A stretch of DNA of 39,397 nt from Streptomyces sp. NRRL WC-3742 (GCF_000720635.1 NZ_JOCF01000076.1:1-39397), one strand, 5' to 3'. Shown: positions 8,742 to 18,033, counted from the stretch's first letter. Notes: generated from the letters alone by a model not told the origin. Translations and numbers: made by a program.

Positions 8742-9653
8742 TCAGTAACGGTCGATGGTCGGCAGGGTGGCCGGCGCCGGGGAGCCGGAGAGGCCGAGCG
8801 TCGCGTCGTACGCCTTCTTCCAGTCGCCGTTGTCCTGGTGGGCCTTGATGGCGTCGTTGATCGCGTCGCGCAGGTTCTTGTCGTCCTTGTTCAGACCGAC
8901 GCCGTACTTCTCCTCGGTGAACGGCTTGCCGACGACCTTGAGCTGGCCCTTGAACTTGGAGGCGTAGCCCTTGAGGATCGCGTCGTCCGTGGTGACGGCG
9001 TCGACCTCACCGGTCGTCAGCTTGTCCACGCAGGCCGAGTAGGTGTCGAACTGGGTGACCTTGGCGTTGTACTTCTGGATGTTCTTGATCGAGGTCGAGC
9101 CGGTGGCGGTGCAGATGTTCTTGCCCGCGATGCTGTCCGGGCCGGTGATCGAGGTGTTGTCGGCCTTCACCAGCAGGTCCTGGCCGGCGATGTAGTACGG
9201 GCCCGCGAAGGAGACCGTCTTCTTGCGCTCGTCGTTGATGCTGTAGGTGCCGACGTAGAAGTCGATCTGGCCCTTGGAGATGGCCGGCTCGCGCTGCGAG
9301 GAGACCAGGGTCGACCACTTGATCTGCTGCGGGGTGAAGCCGAGGTCCGCGGCGATCATCTTGGCGATCTCGATGTCGAAGCCGCTGCGGTCGCCGCTGC
9401 CGGGCTCCTCGAAGCCGAGGAAGGGCTGGTCGGCCTTGGCGCCGATGATCAGCTGGCCGCGCTTCTTCGCCTCGGCGAGGGCCGGGGAGTCGATCTTGAC
9501 GTCGGTCTTGACGGCGTAGCTCGGCGCCTTGGGGGCGTTGCTGGCCGAGGCCGCGTTGTCGGAGGCGCCGGGGGTGCCGTCCTTGCCGCAGGCGGCGGTG
9601 GCGGTGAGCGCGACGGCGCAGAGCGCGACGGCGAGGGTGCGGGAAGCCTTCAT
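8742..9653 (-). CDS. gluB: Glutamate-binding lipoprotein GluB
   Basis: This 303-residue extracellular solute-binding protein (SBP family 3) delivers glutamate to GluCD. The signal peptide ends in a lipobox-like TATAAC with Cys22 as lipid-anchor residue. The binding fold shows the family motifs GFDIEIAKMIAADLG, QIDFYVGTYSINDERKKTVSFAGPYY and CTATGSTSIKNI. The start at 9653 has AGGAG upstream and gives a normal signal peptide; an in-frame ATG twelve codons earlier does not. A hairpin in the gluA-gluB gap may stabilise this message, as binding proteins are usually made in excess over the other components. Confidence 0.94.
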   Translation of the reverse strand: MKASRTLAVALCAVALTATAACGKDGTPGASDNAASASNAPKAPSYAVKTDVKIDSPALAEAKKRGQLIIGAKADQPFLGFEEPGSGDRSGFDIEIAKMIAADLGFTPQQIKWSTLVSSQREPAISKGQIDFYVGTYSINDERKKTVSFAGPYYIAGQDLLVKADNTSITGPDSIAGKNICTATGSTSIKNIQKYNAKVTQFDTYSACVDKLTTGEVDAVTTDDAILKGYASKFKGQLKVVGKPFTEEKYGVGLNKDDKNLRDAINDAIKAHQDNGDWKKAYDATLGLSGSPAPATLPTIDRY

Positions 9654-9722
9654 GAGGGTCGTTCTCCTGGGGCCGGGCCACGGCGTCAACCGGGCTCTGA
9701 CGTCTGGGGGTTGTGCGCGGGC

Positions 9723-9751
9723 GGGGCCGGCCTCGTTGCCGGGCCGGCTCC
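9723..9751 (-). ncRNA. Intercistronic hairpin between gluA and gluB
   Basis: GGGGCCGGCC and GGCCGGCTCC pair over 10 bp with one G-U, around a 9-nt loop, in the 114-bp gap between gluA and gluB. In the gluABCD mRNA it could act as a partial terminator or as a 5' stability element for the gluB part. The effect is inferred; only the base pairing is seen. Confidence 0.45.
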
Positions 9752-9767
9752 GCAGGGGCTCGAAGCG

Positions 9768-10541
9768 TCAGTGGTGGAGGATCTTCGAGAGGAAGTCCTT
9801 CGCACGGTCGGAACGCGGCGCGGTGAAGAAGGCGTCCGGGGTGTTCTGCTCGACGATCTTCCCGTCGGCCATGAACAGGACCCGGTTGGCGGCGGAGCGG
9901 GCGAAGCCCATCTCGTGGGTGACGACGACCATCGTCATGCCGTCGGCGGCCAGCTGGCGCATGACCTCCAGCACCTCGTTGACCATCTCCGGGTCGAGCG
10001 CCGAGGTCGGCTCGTCGAAGAGCATGACCTTGGGCTTCATCGCCAGCGCCCGGGCGATCGCCACGCGCTGCTGCTGGCCGCCGGAGAGCTGGGCCGGGTA
10101 CTTGTCCGCCTGCGCGCCGACGCCGACGCGCTCCAGCAGCTCCCGCGCCGTCTTCACGGCCGCGGCCCTGGCGACCTTGCGCACCTTGACCTGGCCGATG
10201 ACGACGTTCTCCAGCACGGTCTTGTGCGCGAAGAGGTTGAAGCTCTGGAACACCATGCCCACCTCGGTGCGCAGGCGGGCCAGTTCCCGGCCCTCCTCGG
10301 GCAGCGGGCTGCCGTCGATGGAGATGCGGCCGGAGTCGATCGTCTCCAGCCGGTTGATCGTCCGGCAGAGCGTGGACTTGCCCGACCCGGACGGACCGAT
10401 CAGCACCACGACCTCGCCCTGGGTGATCTCCAGGTTGATGTCCTGGAGCACGTGCAGTGCGCCGTAGTGCTTGTTGACGTTGTCCATCACGACCAGGGGG
10501 CGGGCCGCGGGGGTGGAGTCCTCGATGGGGCTCTCGGTCAT
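9768..10541 (-). CDS. gluA: Glutamate ABC transporter ATPase GluA
   Basis: This 257-residue ATPase has all ABC motifs: Walker [11 protein letters not shown]-loop FQSFNLF, signature LSGGQQQR, Walker [15 protein letters not shown] and H-loop VTHEM. It powers the GluBCD importer. The start at 10541 ([10 protein letters not shown]) has GGGAG at good spacing. An ATG at 10568 is possible but has only GGTGG before it. It is the first gene of the unit, and its promoter must lie in the 418-bp gap shared with the divergent gluR gene. Confidence 0.95.
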   Translation of the reverse strand: MTESPIEDSTPAARPLVVMDNVNKHYGALHVLQDINLEITQGEVVVLIGPSGSGKSTLCRTINRLETIDSGRISIDGSPLPEEGRELARLRTEVGMVFQSFNLFAHKTVLENVVIGQVKVRKVARAAAVKTARELLERVGVGAQADKYPAQLSGGQQQRVAIARALAMKPKVMLFDEPTSALDPEMVNEVLEVMRQLAADGMTMVVVTHEMGFARSAANRVLFMADGKIVEQNTPDAFFTAPRSDRAKDFLSKILHH

Positions 10542-10710
10542 CGCGCCTGCTCCCTCAAAGTCGGTCATGCCACCAGGAAAGCCTCAACTCCCTTGGGTGG
10601 CAATGGTGGTACGTGGATCGGGGGCCGCGACCGGCGGAGCCGCAGCCCCCGGTGGGCCGACCTTAGGAGGCGTGACTGTGCCCAGTCAGCCGATCTGAGC
10701 GGAACTTGAG

Positions 10711-10941
10711 GATCACGAAACGGCCACATGGCCTGCGCGCGTCGTTCGTGAGGCCGCCGATCGGGCATGTCACAGCGGGCGGCCGCACCGGAGCTCACCG
10801 CTCCCCACGGGTCCGGTGCGCGGCCGTGCCTGGCGTCGGGCCGTCCTCTGGCTCATACTGCGCAGGGCCGGGACCGACCGAACGGTCCAGTGATCACGGC
10901 TGGTCTCGGCCGATCACGGAAGATCACGGAAGATCTCGTGG
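10711..10941. promoter_or_regulatory. 10-bp direct repeats, candidate GluR operator in the gluA-gluR gap
   Basis: Five consecutive 10-bp registers run from 10892 to 10941, ending just before the gluR ribosome-binding site. Two are exactly GATCACGGAA (10912-10921, 10922-10931), one is GATCACGGCT (10892-10901), and the registers at 10902 and 10932 are diverged (GGTCTCGGCC, GATCTCGTGG). A single further GATCACGAAA is at 10711, on the gluA side. Direct repeats spaced by one helical turn are typical of OmpR-family regulator sites. In S. coelicolor GluR is reported to bind the gluR-gluA interval. Apart from these elements and the two promoters they imply, 10542-10959 holds no gene that I can support. 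Confidence 0.55.
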
Positions 10942-10959
10942 GGAGAGGAGGAGAACGGA

Positions 10960-11706
10960 ATGCGACTGCTGCTCGTCGAGGACGACGAACGCGTGGCCGC
11001 CGCACTGGTCGCGGTGCTCGGGCGGCACGGCTTCCAGGTCCGGCACGCGCGCAGCGGGCACGAGGCGCTCGACGCGCTGGTGCCCGACGGCAACGACCCG
11101 TACCGGGTGGTGCTGCTCGACCTCGGGCTGCCCGACCGGGACGGCTTCGAGGTGTGCAGCCGGATCAGGGCCGGCAGCGGCGTGCCCGTGATCATGGTCA
11201 CCGCCCGCGCCGACATCCGCTCCCGCATCCACGGGCTCAACCTGGGCGCCGACGACTACGTCACCAAGCCGTACGACATGGGCGAGCTCCTCGCCCGCAT
11301 CCACGCGGTCGCCCGCCGCGGAGCCGGCCCCTCCGCCGCCTCGGTGCCCGCGCTCGACGCCGTGCCGCAGCAGCGCGGCCCGCTGGAGTCGCGCGGCATC
11401 CGCATCGACCGGGAACGCCGCCGGGTCAGCGTCGACGGCCGCGACGTGCCGCTCACCCGCAAGGAGTTCGACCTGCTGGCCCTGCTCGCGCAGAGCCCCG
11501 GCGTGGTCTACCGGCGCGAGCAGATCTTCAGCGAGGTCTGGCGCAGCGGCTGGGAGGGCAACGGGCGCACCCTGGAGGTGCACATCGGCTCGCTGCGCAA
11601 CAAGCTGGCGCTGCCCGGGCTCGTCGAGGCCGTGCGCGGCGTCGGCTACCGGCTGATCCCCGAGTCCCCGGCGCCCGCCGCCGGGCAGCAGCCCCCGGAG
11701 CACTGA
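10960..11706 (+). CDS. gluR: Two-component response regulator GluR (OmpR/PhoB family)
   Basis: This 248-residue regulator has a receiver domain at 1-118 with acidic pocket Glu7-Asp8-Asp9, phospho-acceptor Asp54 in LLDLGLPD, Thr81 and Lys103. A linker follows, then an OmpR-type winged helix from about 148 (LTRKEFDLLALLAQSPGVVYRREQIFSEVW, then TLEVHIGSLRNKL and VRGVGYRL). GGGAGAGGAGG precedes the ATG. Its position divergent from gluABCD, with the sensor kinase six bases downstream, matches the S. coelicolor GluR-GluK system, which senses glutamate and activates gluABCD. The symbol is given on that context and family match. Confidence 0.9.
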   Translation: MRLLLVEDDERVAAALVAVLGRHGFQVRHARSGHEALDALVPDGNDPYRVVLLDLGLPDRDGFEVCSRIRAGSGVPVIMVTARADIRSRIHGLNLGADDYVTKPYDMGELLARIHAVARRGAGPSAASVPALDAVPQQRGPLESRGIRIDRERRRVSVDGRDVPLTRKEFDLLALLAQSPGVVYRREQIFSEVWRSGWEGNGRTLEVHIGSLRNKLALPGLVEAVRGVGYRLIPESPAPAAGQQPPEH

Positions 11707-11712
11707 CCGCAC

Positions 11713-13146
11713 GTGCGCACCCGCCTGCTCGGCATTCTGATCGCCCTCATGCTGTGCGTGCTGGCCGCCCTGGGCCTGCCGCTGGCGGCGGCGGTGGCGG
11801 CGGCCGAGCAGTCCCGGGTGGTCGTCGACCGGCTCGACGACGCCGCCCGCTTCGCCCAGGACCTGCCCACCTCGGGCGCCGTCTCCGTGGACGCCGCCCG
11901 CAAGGGCGAGACCGAGGCCGCCCCCGGTGACCTCAGCCGCAAGCACGCGATCGACGCCGAGGTCCGCCGCTACTTCGACCTGTACGGCGTGCGCCTGGGC
12001 ATCTTCCAGCGCGACGGCTCGCCGATCTCCGTCGCCCCCGGCGAGTGGCGGGTGCCCGCCGGCGGCTGGGGCGCCCAGGCATTCCAGGAGGCGCTGGACG
12101 GGCGGCGCAGCCACAACCCGCCGCAGGTCTGGCCGTGGACCCCGGACCGCACGATCACCGTGGCCACCCCGGTGGTGCGCGACGGCGACGTGGTCGCGGT
12201 GGTGCTCAGCGAGTCCCCGACCGGGGCGCTGCGCACCCGGGTCCTCCACCAGTGGCTGGTGATCGCGGGAGGCGAGGCGGCCGCGATGATCGTCGCCGTG
12301 CTGCTGGCCGTCCGGCTCACCGAGTGGGTGCTGCGCCCGGTGCGCACCCTGGACCGGGCCACCCACGACATCGCCACCGGCCGGATGAACGCCCGCGTCG
12401 CCCCCGGCGGAGGGCCGCCCGAACTCCAGCGGCTGGCACGGTCGTTCAACGAGATGGCGGACCACGTGGTGCTCGCCATGGACCAGCAGAAGGCGTTCGT
12501 CGCGGACGCCTCGCACCAGCTGCGCAACCCCCTGGCCGCCCTGCTGCTGCGCGTCGAGCTGCTCGGCCTGGAACTGCCCGAGGGCCACGAGGAGGAGCTC
12601 GGCGGCGTACGGGAGGAGGGCGTGCGGCTGGCCCGGGTGCTGGACGACCTGCTCGGCCTGGCCACCGCCGAGCACTCCCGGCCCGAGCCCGAGCAGACCG
12701 ACCTCGCCCAGCTCGCCCTGGCCCGCGCGGACGCCTGGCGGCCGGTGGCCGATCAGCGCGGCCTGGAACTGCGCTGGGACGGCCCGGCGCTGGCCGTCGG
12801 CATGGCCGACCCGATCGGCTTCGGCTCCGCGCTGGACGCCGTCCTCGACAACGCGCTCAAGTTCAGCCCGCCCGGCAGCCAGGTGCGGCTGCGGGTCGCG
12901 GTGCGCCGCGGCGAGGTCGCGGTGACGGTCAGCGACGCCGGGCCGGGCCTCACCGAGGACGAGCTGACCCGGGCCGGCGACCGGTTCTGGCGCAGCCCGC
13001 GCCACCAGAACGTGGATGGCTCGGGGCTGGGCCTGTCCATCGCCCGCACCCTGCTGACGGCCGGCGGCGGCTCGCTCTCCTTCGCCCCGGTCAAGCCGAC
13101 CGGGCTGGCCGTGACGCTGACGGTGCCCCGGCCGGAGGCACGCTAG
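11713..13146 (+). CDS. gluK: Sensor histidine kinase GluK
   Basis: This 477-residue membrane kinase has a first membrane helix at about 5-30, an extracellular sensor region of about 150 residues, a second helix at about 181-201 and a HAMP domain ([23 protein letters not shown]). The dimerisation/phospho-acceptor helix has His268 in [12 protein letters not shown]. The catalytic ATPase domain has the N box DNALKFSP, the G1 box [12 protein letters not shown] and the G2 box GSGLGLSIA. It starts at a GTG six bases after gluR, so the pair is one operon. The extracellular part should bind glutamate if the S. coelicolor model holds. Its stop codon lies at the start of a 9-bp tandem repeat. Confidence 0.92.
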   Translation: MRTRLLGILIALMLCVLAALGLPLAAAVAAAEQSRVVVDRLDDAARFAQDLPTSGAVSVDAARKGETEAAPGDLSRKHAIDAEVRRYFDLYGVRLGIFQRDGSPISVAPGEWRVPAGGWGAQAFQEALDGRRSHNPPQVWPWTPDRTITVATPVVRDGDVVAVVLSESPTGALRTRVLHQWLVIAGGEAAAMIVAVLLAVRLTEWVLRPVRTLDRATHDIATGRMNARVAPGGGPPELQRLARSFNEMADHVVLAMDQQKAFVADASHQLRNPLAALLLRVELLGLELPEGHEEELGGVREEGVRLARVLDDLLGLATAEHSRPEPEQTDLAQLALARADAWRPVADQRGLELRWDGPALAVGMADPIGFGSALDAVLDNALKFSPPGSQVRLRVAVRRGEVAVTVSDAGPGLTEDELTRAGDRFWRSPRHQNVDGSGLGLSIARTLLTAGGGSLSFAPVKPTGLAVTLTVPRPEAR

Positions 13147-13204
13147 GGCTCCGAGGGCTGCCAGGCCCAGGGCTCCCAGGGCTCCCAGGGCTTCTAGGGC
13201 TTCA
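13145..13204. repeat. 9-bp tandem repeat across the gluK and TAXI gene stop codons
   Basis: Six 9-bp units plus one 6-bp remnant run from 13145 to 13204. The consensus is AGGGCTCCC; two adjacent units (13169-13177, 13178-13186) are identical. The gluK stop (13144-13146) overlaps the first unit and the stop of the converging TAXI gene (13194-13196) overlaps the last two. GGGCTCCC is itself nearly palindromic, so the array might act as a weak bidirectional terminator. No other terminator lies between these genes. Confidence 0.85.
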
Positions 13205-14213
13205 CGGACCGGTAGTAGCGGGACGCGCCGGTGTGCAGGGGGAGCGGGTCGGTGTAGACGGCGGTGCGCAGGTCGACGAGCTGGGCGGCATGGACCTTGG
13301 AGCCGATCTGGTCGCGGCTGTCGATCACGGCCTTGGTCATGCCCTCGACCAGGTCGTCGCCGACGTCGGCCCTGGTGATCAGCAGGTTGGGCACGGCCAC
13401 GGTGGCGACGGCGTCCGAGGGCTGGGCGTCCGGGTAGGTGCCCTTGGGCATGGTGGCCGCGCGGTAGGCGTCGGTGCCGCCGCCCTCGGCCCGGTGCAGG
13501 GCCTCGGCGAGGTCGCTCAGCGGCACGACCCTGATCGCCATGCGGGCGGAGAGGTCGGTGAGGGCACTGGTCGGCAGGCCCCCGGACCAGAAGAACGCGT
13601 CCAGTTCGCCGTCGCGCAGCTTCTGCGCGGCCTCGACGATCCCGGTGGGCGCCGGCGTTATGTCGCGGTCCGGGTCCAGCCCGGCCGCCGCCAGCAGCCG
13701 CTTGGTCACCAGGTTCACCCCGGACTGGCGCAGGCCCACCCCGACCCGCTTGCCCTTGAGGTCGGCCGTGCGGTGCACGGCGGAGTCGGCCGGGACGATC
13801 AGCTGCAGGTAGTCGTCGTACAGCCGGGCGATGGCCCGCAGCTTGCCCTTGTCCGGGCCCTGGTAGTCGGCCACGGCGTCGGCGGTGGCGATCGCGAAGT
13901 CGTCCTTGCCGCTGATCACCCGCTCCAGGTTCTCGACCGAGCCCGCGGTGCCGTCCAGGGCCAGTCTCACCCCCGGCATCGCCCGGGTGACGTGCTCCTG
14001 GAGCATCTGCCCGTACCGGTCGTAGACGCCGCTGGGCACCCCGGTGGCGAAGCGGACCTCGCCGCGGGGGCCGCGCGGGGACCCGCCGGCCGACAGGTAC
14101 CAGCCGCCCAGGCCGGCCAGCAGCAGGGCCATGACCAGCACCGTCCGCCACAGCCGGCTGCGCGCGGCCGTGCGGGCGGCGGCGCCGAGACGGGACGGGA
14201 GGGTGGGGGCCAT
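13194..14213 (-). CDS. TAXI family TRAP-type solute-binding protein
   Basis: About 339 residues: a basic N-terminus, one hydrophobic helix (about 23-38, [18 protein letters not shown]), then a periplasmic-binding-like fold. The TAXI pattern is visible as [22 protein letters not shown] near the start of the mature part, then [53 protein letters not shown] and [21 protein letters not shown] proteins bind small organic acids such as glutamate for DctM/DctQ-type TRAP permeases, but no TRAP permease is in the window. Its place beside gluRK makes a ligand-sensing or glutamate-related role possible, though this is only suggested by position. The ATG at 14213 lacks a clear ribosome-binding site. Confidence 0.82.
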   Translation of the reverse strand: MAPTLPSRLGAAARTAARSRLWRTVLVMALLLAGLGGWYLSAGGSPRGPRGEVRFATGVPSGVYDRYGQMLQEHVTRAMPGVRLALDGTAGSVENLERVISGKDDFAIATADAVADYQGPDKGKLRAIARLYDDYLQLIVPADSAVHRTADLKGKRVGVGLRQSGVNLVTKRLLAAAGLDPDRDITPAPTGIVEAAQKLRDGELDAFFWSGGLPTSALTDLSARMAIRVVPLSDLAEALHRAEGGGTDAYRAATMPKGTYPDAQPSDAVATVAVPNLLITRADVGDDLVEGMTKAVIDSRDQIGSKVHAAQLVDLRTAVYTDPLPLHTGASRYYRSVKP

Positions 14214-14297
14214 GCAGGGATACTGCCAGGCACTTCCGCCGAACGGGAGGGGGAGCGCTTGTGCGACGGGCCGGGAAAACCGCTTCGCGGGTGCCCG

Positions 14298-14312
14298 TAC
14301 CCTGGTCTGGTG
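14298..14312 (+). promoter_or_regulatory. Leaderless-type promoter of miaB
   Basis: TACCCT (14298-14303), a TAnnnT-type -10 hexamer, ends six bases before the miaB GTG at 14310. No ribosome-binding site lies in between. This spacing places the transcription start at or next to the start codon. Confidence 0.55.
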
Positions 14313-15848
14313 AGCGGTGAGAGCGGATTGAAGAGCTACAAGGTCGTCACGCACGGCTGCCAGATGAACGTCCACGACTCCGAGCGGCTGTCCGGCCTGC
14401 TCGAGGAGGCGGGCTACGTCAAGGCCGGTGCCGAGGGCGACCCGGACCTGGTGGTGTTCAACACCTGCGCGGTGCGGGAGAACGCCGACAACAAGCTGTA
14501 CGGCAACCTCGGGCAGCTCGCGCCGGCCAAGACCCGCAACAAGGGCATGCAGATCGCCGTCGGCGGCTGCCTGGCGCAGAAGGACCGCGAGAGCATCGTC
14601 GCGCGGGCCCCCTGGGTCGACGTGGTGTTCGGCACCCACAACATCGGCCACCTGCCGGCCCTGCTGGAGCGGGCCGCGGTCGAGCGCAAGGCCCAGGTCG
14701 AGATCCTGGAGTCGCTGGAGACCTTCCCCTCCACCCTGCCGACCCGCCGCGAATCCGCCTACGCCGCCTGGGTCGCCATCTCGGTCGGCTGCAACAACAC
14801 CTGCACCTTCTGCATCGTCCCCGCCCTGCGCGGCAAGGAGGAGGACCGCCGCCCCGGCGACGTTCTCGCCGAGGTCGAGGCGCTCGTCGCCGAGGGCGTC
14901 ATCGAGGTGACCCTGCTCGGCCAGAACGTCAACGCGTACGGCTCCGACCTGGGCGACCGCGAAGCCTTCTCCAAGCTGCTGCGCGCCGCCGGGCAGATCG
15001 AGGGCCTGGAGCGCATCCGCTTCACCTCGCCGCACCCGCGCGACTTCACCGACGACGTGATCGCCGCGATGGCCGAGACCCCGAACGTGATGCACCAGCT
15101 GCACATGCCGCTGCAGTCCGGCTCCGACCGCGTGCTGAAGGCGATGCGCCGCTCGTACCGGCAGGAGCGTTTCCTCGGGATCATCCGCAAGGTCCGCGAG
15201 GCGATGCCGGACGCCGCGATCTCCACCGACATCATCGTCGGCTTCCCCGGCGAGACCGAGGAGGACTTCGAGGAGACGATGCACACCGTCCGCGAGGCCC
15301 GCTTCACCAACGCCTTCACCTTCCAGTACTCCAAGCGGCCCGGGACCCCGGCGGCCGAGATGGAGGACCAGGTGCCCAAGGAAGTCGTCCAGGCCCGCTA
15401 CGACCGGCTGATCGCGCTCCAGGAGGAGATCTCCTGGGACGAGAACAAGAAGCAGGTCGGCCGGACGCTGGAGGTCCTGGTCGCCGAGGGCGAGGGCAAG
15501 AAGGACGACCGGACGCAGCGGCTCTCCGGGCGCGCGCCCGACAACCGGCTGGTGCACTTCAACCCGAGGCTTCGAGGGGTGAACGACGAGCACAGCACGA
15601 AGCCGGAGGAGCCGGTGCGGCCGGGCGACATCGTGACCGTCGAGATCACCTACGCCGCCCCGCACCACCTGCTCGCCGAGGGCCCGGCGCTCGCGGTGCG
15701 CCGCACCCGGGCGGGCGACGCCTGGGAGAAGCGGCAGGCGCAGCCGGCGGCCAAGCCGGCCGGGGTGATGCTCGGGCTGCCGAAGCTCGGCGTTCCGGCC
15801 GAGCTGCCGCTGGCCGCTCCGGCGGGCGGGGCCTGCTGCGGGGACTGA
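14310..15848 (+). CDS. miaB: MiaB, tRNA-2-methylthio-N6-dimethylallyladenosine synthase
   Basis: This 512-residue radical-SAM methylthiotransferase acts after MiaA on A37 of tRNAs reading UNN codons. The N-terminal MTTase domain has the three auxiliary-cluster cysteines Cys17, Cys53 and Cys87. The radical-SAM domain has Cys161, Cys165 and Cys168 in [17 protein letters not shown] domain follows at about 390-460 ([12 protein letters not shown] through [20 protein letters not shown]). The C-terminal tail ends with ACCGD. The GTG start at 14310 is chosen because it gives the usual N-terminus ([12 protein letters not shown]) and fits a leaderless promoter. The partner enzyme miaA is 1.2 kb downstream. 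Confidence 0.96.
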   Translation: MSGESGLKSYKVVTHGCQMNVHDSERLSGLLEEAGYVKAGAEGDPDLVVFNTCAVRENADNKLYGNLGQLAPAKTRNKGMQIAVGGCLAQKDRESIVARAPWVDVVFGTHNIGHLPALLERAAVERKAQVEILESLETFPSTLPTRRESAYAAWVAISVGCNNTCTFCIVPALRGKEEDRRPGDVLAEVEALVAEGVIEVTLLGQNVNAYGSDLGDREAFSKLLRAAGQIEGLERIRFTSPHPRDFTDDVIAAMAETPNVMHQLHMPLQSGSDRVLKAMRRSYRQERFLGIIRKVREAMPDAAISTDIIVGFPGETEEDFEETMHTVREARFTNAFTFQYSKRPGTPAAEMEDQVPKEVVQARYDRLIALQEEISWDENKKQVGRTLEVLVAEGEGKKDDRTQRLSGRAPDNRLVHFNPRLRGVNDEHSTKPEEPVRPGDIVTVEITYAAPHHLLAEGPALAVRRTRAGDAWEKRQAQPAAKPAGVMLGLPKLGVPAELPLAAPAGGACCGD

Positions 15849-15861
15849 CCGCTGTTCCGGG

Positions 15862-15895
15862 CGGCCCGACAGGAGTTTCCACTCCTGCCGGGCCG
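15862..15895 (+). terminator. Hairpin terminator after miaB
   Basis: CGGCCCG-A-CAGGAGT pairs with ACTCCTG-C-CGGGCCG, a 15-bp stem with one A-C mismatch and a TTCC loop, 14 bases after the miaB stop. The next gene's own -10 element begins 15 bases further on. Confidence 0.8.
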
Positions 15896-15909
15896 TTCGG
15901 CTTCCCGGA

Positions 15910-15925
15910 TAGAGTGATCCACATG
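15910..15925 (+). promoter_or_regulatory. Leaderless-type promoter of the dioxygenase-like gene
   Basis: TAGAGT (15910-15915) ends seven bases before the ATG at 15923, with no ribosome-binding site between them. This is the same arrangement as at miaB and dapF. Confidence 0.55.
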
Positions 15926-16630
15926 CTGGTAGCCGCCGCCGTGTGCCCCTGTCCGCCGCTGCTCGTCCCCGAGGTCGCCGCCGGTGCGGCGCCGGAGCTG
16001 GACGAGCTGCGCGCCGCCTGTGACGAGGCGCTGGCGGCGCTGGTCGCGGCGGGGCCCGAGCTGCTCGTGGTGGTCGGCGCCGGGCCGGAGGCCGAGGTGT
16101 GGACCGAGGGCGGGGCCGGGTCGTTCCAGCGGTACGGGGTGCCGCTGGTCGCCAAGCTGCCGGGCGGGCGGGTCGAGGGGCCGGAGCTGGCGCCCTCGCT
16201 GACCGTGGGCGCGTGGCTGCTGGAACGCGCCGGGGTGGACCTGCCGACGCACGCCTGTGCGGTGCCCGCGGACGCCCCCGCCGACCGGATGCTGGGCCTC
16301 GGCCAGGGCCTGGCCGGGCTCGCCGACCGGGTGGGCCTGCTGGTGATGGGCGACGGCAGCGCCTGCCGCACGCTGAAGGCGCCCGGGTACCTGGACGAGC
16401 GGGCCGAGGGCTTCGACGCCGCCCTGGCCGCCGCGCTGGGCTCGGCCGACGTGGCGGCCCTGGCCGCGCTGGACGCCGCCCTGGCCGCCGAGCTCAAGGC
16501 CGAGGGCCGGGCACCCTGGCAGGTCCTGGCCGGCGCCGCGCAGGGCGCCGGCCTCACGGCCCGGCTCGGTTACCAGGACGCGCCGTACGGCGTCGGGTAC
16601 CTCGTGGCGTCCTGGTCCCAGGCGTCCTAA
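15923..16630 (+). CDS. Class III extradiol dioxygenase-like protein (LigB/MEMO fold)
   Basis: About 235 residues. It begins MLVAAAVCPCPPLLVPEVAAG, which resembles the first strand and loop of class III extradiol ring-cleavage dioxygenase B-subunit-like proteins. These are conserved in streptomycetes next to miaA/miaB. The usual LigB iron ligands are not all evident: there are few His residues (for example in LPTHACAV and no paired His near the N-terminus). Dioxygenase activity should therefore not be assumed. A GTG at 15914 is an alternative start. The C-terminus and stop codon lie in a 9-bp tandem repeat, which has probably changed the last residues (ASWSQAS). Confidence 0.75.
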   Translation: MLVAAAVCPCPPLLVPEVAAGAAPELDELRAACDEALAALVAAGPELLVVVGAGPEAEVWTEGGAGSFQRYGVPLVAKLPGGRVEGPELAPSLTVGAWLLERAGVDLPTHACAVPADAPADRMLGLGQGLAGLADRVGLLVMGDGSACRTLKAPGYLDERAEGFDAALAAALGSADVAALAALDAALAAELKAEGRAPWQVLAGAAQGAGLTARLGYQDAPYGVGYLVASWSQAS

Positions 16631-16666
16631 GCGTCCTGGAGACCCTGGGCGTCCTGGGGGTCTTCG
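16607..16666. repeat. 9-bp tandem repeat across the dioxygenase-like gene stop codon
   Basis: GCGTCCTGG occurs at 16607-16615, 16631-16639 and 16649-16657. GCGTCCTAA, carrying the stop codon, is at 16622-16630, and diverged units at 16640 (AGACCCTGG) and 16658 (GGGTCTTCG) keep the 9-bp register. The array ends four bases before the stop of the converging small gene. Confidence 0.82.
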
Positions 16667-16670
16667 CAGG

Positions 16671-16928
16671 TCAGGGCTGCGGCGGGGTCGGGCCCTCGCC
16701 GCCGGGCTGCCCGGGCTCGGGCTTGTGGGCGAAGTCGTCCACCGCGCCCTTGGCCTTGCTGGCGCCGTGCTCGATCTTGTCGCTGTACTTGCCCTTGGTC
16801 GCCTTGTCGATCGCGCCGCCGGCCTTGTCGACCATGCTGTCGATCTGCTCGTGGTGCTTGCCCGCGAGCTCGCTGGCCTTCTCCTTGAGCTCCTCGGCCT
16901 TGCCCTTGAGGTTGTCCATCAGACCCAT
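16671..16928 (-). CDS. Small Lys-rich helical protein, MT0933-like antitoxin family
   Basis: This 85-residue protein begins MGLMDNLKGKAEELKEKASELAGKH and continues with DSMVDKAGGAIDKATKGKYSDKIEHGASKAKG, a highly charged amphipathic helical pattern. It matches the actinobacterial MT0933-like antitoxin family, which also resembles CsbD-like stress proteins. The C-terminus is Pro/Gly-rich. No toxin gene lies beside it, so the antitoxin name reflects family only. The ATG at 16928 is preceded by a purine-rich GGAAGGGTGAGA. It is transcribed away from miaA and converges on the dioxygenase-like gene. Confidence 0.8.
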   Translation of the reverse strand: MGLMDNLKGKAEELKEKASELAGKHHEQIDSMVDKAGGAIDKATKGKYSDKIEHGASKAKGAVDDFAHKPEPGQPGGEGPTPPQP

Positions 16929-17097
16929 GGCGATCTCACCCTTCCTCGGCTGTCTTCCTGCACAACGTCCGGGACGGGCAAAGAGTTCGCAAAGGAGGCC
17001 CGGCGGCGCAGTGGAGGAGACAGTCATATCGTCGCGCAGGTCGGGCCCGGCGGCAGCCCGGTCTCCGGTGCCGGGCCGGTTTTGGGAGACTGGAGCG

Positions 17098-18033
17098 GTG
17101 AGCAGCTCCCGTGTGATCAGCATCGTCGGCGCGACCGCCGCCGGAAAGTCCGACCTGGCCGTCGCCCTCGCCCGCAGTCTCGACGGCGAGGTGATCAACA
17201 CCGACTCGATGCAGCTCTACCGGGGCATGGACATCGGCACCGCCAAGCTCACCACGGCCGAGCGCGGGGGAGTGCCGCACCACCTGCTGGACGTCTGGGA
17301 CGTCACCGAGGCCGCCAGTGTCGCCGAGTACCAGCGGCTGGCCCGCGCCGAGATCGACCGGCTGCTCGCCGCCGGGCGCACGCCCGTCCTGGTCGGCGGC
17401 TCCGGGCTGTACGTGCGGGCGGCGATCGACGAGATGGAGTTCCCCGGCACCGACCCGGCCGTGCGGGCCCGGCTGGAGGCCGAGCTGGAGCAGGTCGGCC
17501 CGTACGCGTTGCACCGGCGGCTGGCCGAGCTGGACCCGGCGGCCGGGGAGGCGATCCTGACGAGCAACGGGCGGCGGATCGTGCGGGCGCTGGAGGTCAT
17601 GGAGATCACCGGGCAGCCGTTCACCGCCAACCTGCCGAGCAACACCGCCGTGTACGAGGCGGTGCAGATCGGCGTCGCCGTGCCGCGCCCCGAACTGGAC
17701 GAGCGGATCACGCTGCGCGTGGACCGGATGTGGGAGGCCGGGCTGCTGGACGAGGTGCGGGCGCTGGAGGAGGTCGGCCTGCGGGAGGGGCGGACCGCCT
17801 CCCGGGCGCTCGGCTACCAGCAGGTGCTGGCGCACTTCGCCGGGGAGTGCACCGAGGAGGAGGCGAGGGCCGAAACCGTACGGGCCACCAAGCGGTTCGC
17901 GCGCCGCCAGGAGTCCTGGTTCCGCCGCGACGACCGGATCACCTGGCTCTCCCGCCCGGCCGGCACCGACCCCGTCGAGCTGCTGGAACGTTCCCTCGAA
18001 CTGATTGGCCGTCAGGAAGTTCCGGCCGTCTGA
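17098..18033 (+). CDS. miaA: MiaA, tRNA dimethylallyltransferase
   Basis: This 311-residue enzyme transfers the dimethylallyl group of DMAPP to N6 of A37 in tRNA, the step before MiaB. The P-loop GATAAGKS is at 11-18, and the family motifs INTDSMQLYRGMDIGTAK, HHLLDVWDVTEAASVAEYQ and VGGSGLYVRA follow. The C-terminal RNA-contacting segment contains RTASRALGYQQVL and ATKRFARRQESWFRRD. The GTG start at 17098 has GGAG so close (2-3 bases) that it cannot be a normal ribosome-binding site; GAGACT ends six bases upstream, so a leaderless message is likely. Confidence 0.96.
   Translation: MSSSRVISIVGATAAGKSDLAVALARSLDGEVINTDSMQLYRGMDIGTAKLTTAERGGVPHHLLDVWDVTEAASVAEYQRLARAEIDRLLAAGRTPVLVGGSGLYVRAAIDEMEFPGTDPAVRARLEAELEQVGPYALHRRLAELDPAAGEAILTSNGRRIVRALEVMEITGQPFTANLPSNTAVYEAVQIGVAVPRPELDERITLRVDRMWEAGLLDEVRALEEVGLREGRTASRALGYQQVLAHFAGECTEEEARAETVRATKRFARRQESWFRRDDRITWLSRPAGTDPVELLERSLELIGRQEVPAV

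Noticed and set aside
16671..16928. A toxin-antitoxin module at the MT0933-like gene
   Set aside because: The neighbours are a dioxygenase-like gene and miaA; no small toxin-like frame with a ribosome-binding site is adjacent.
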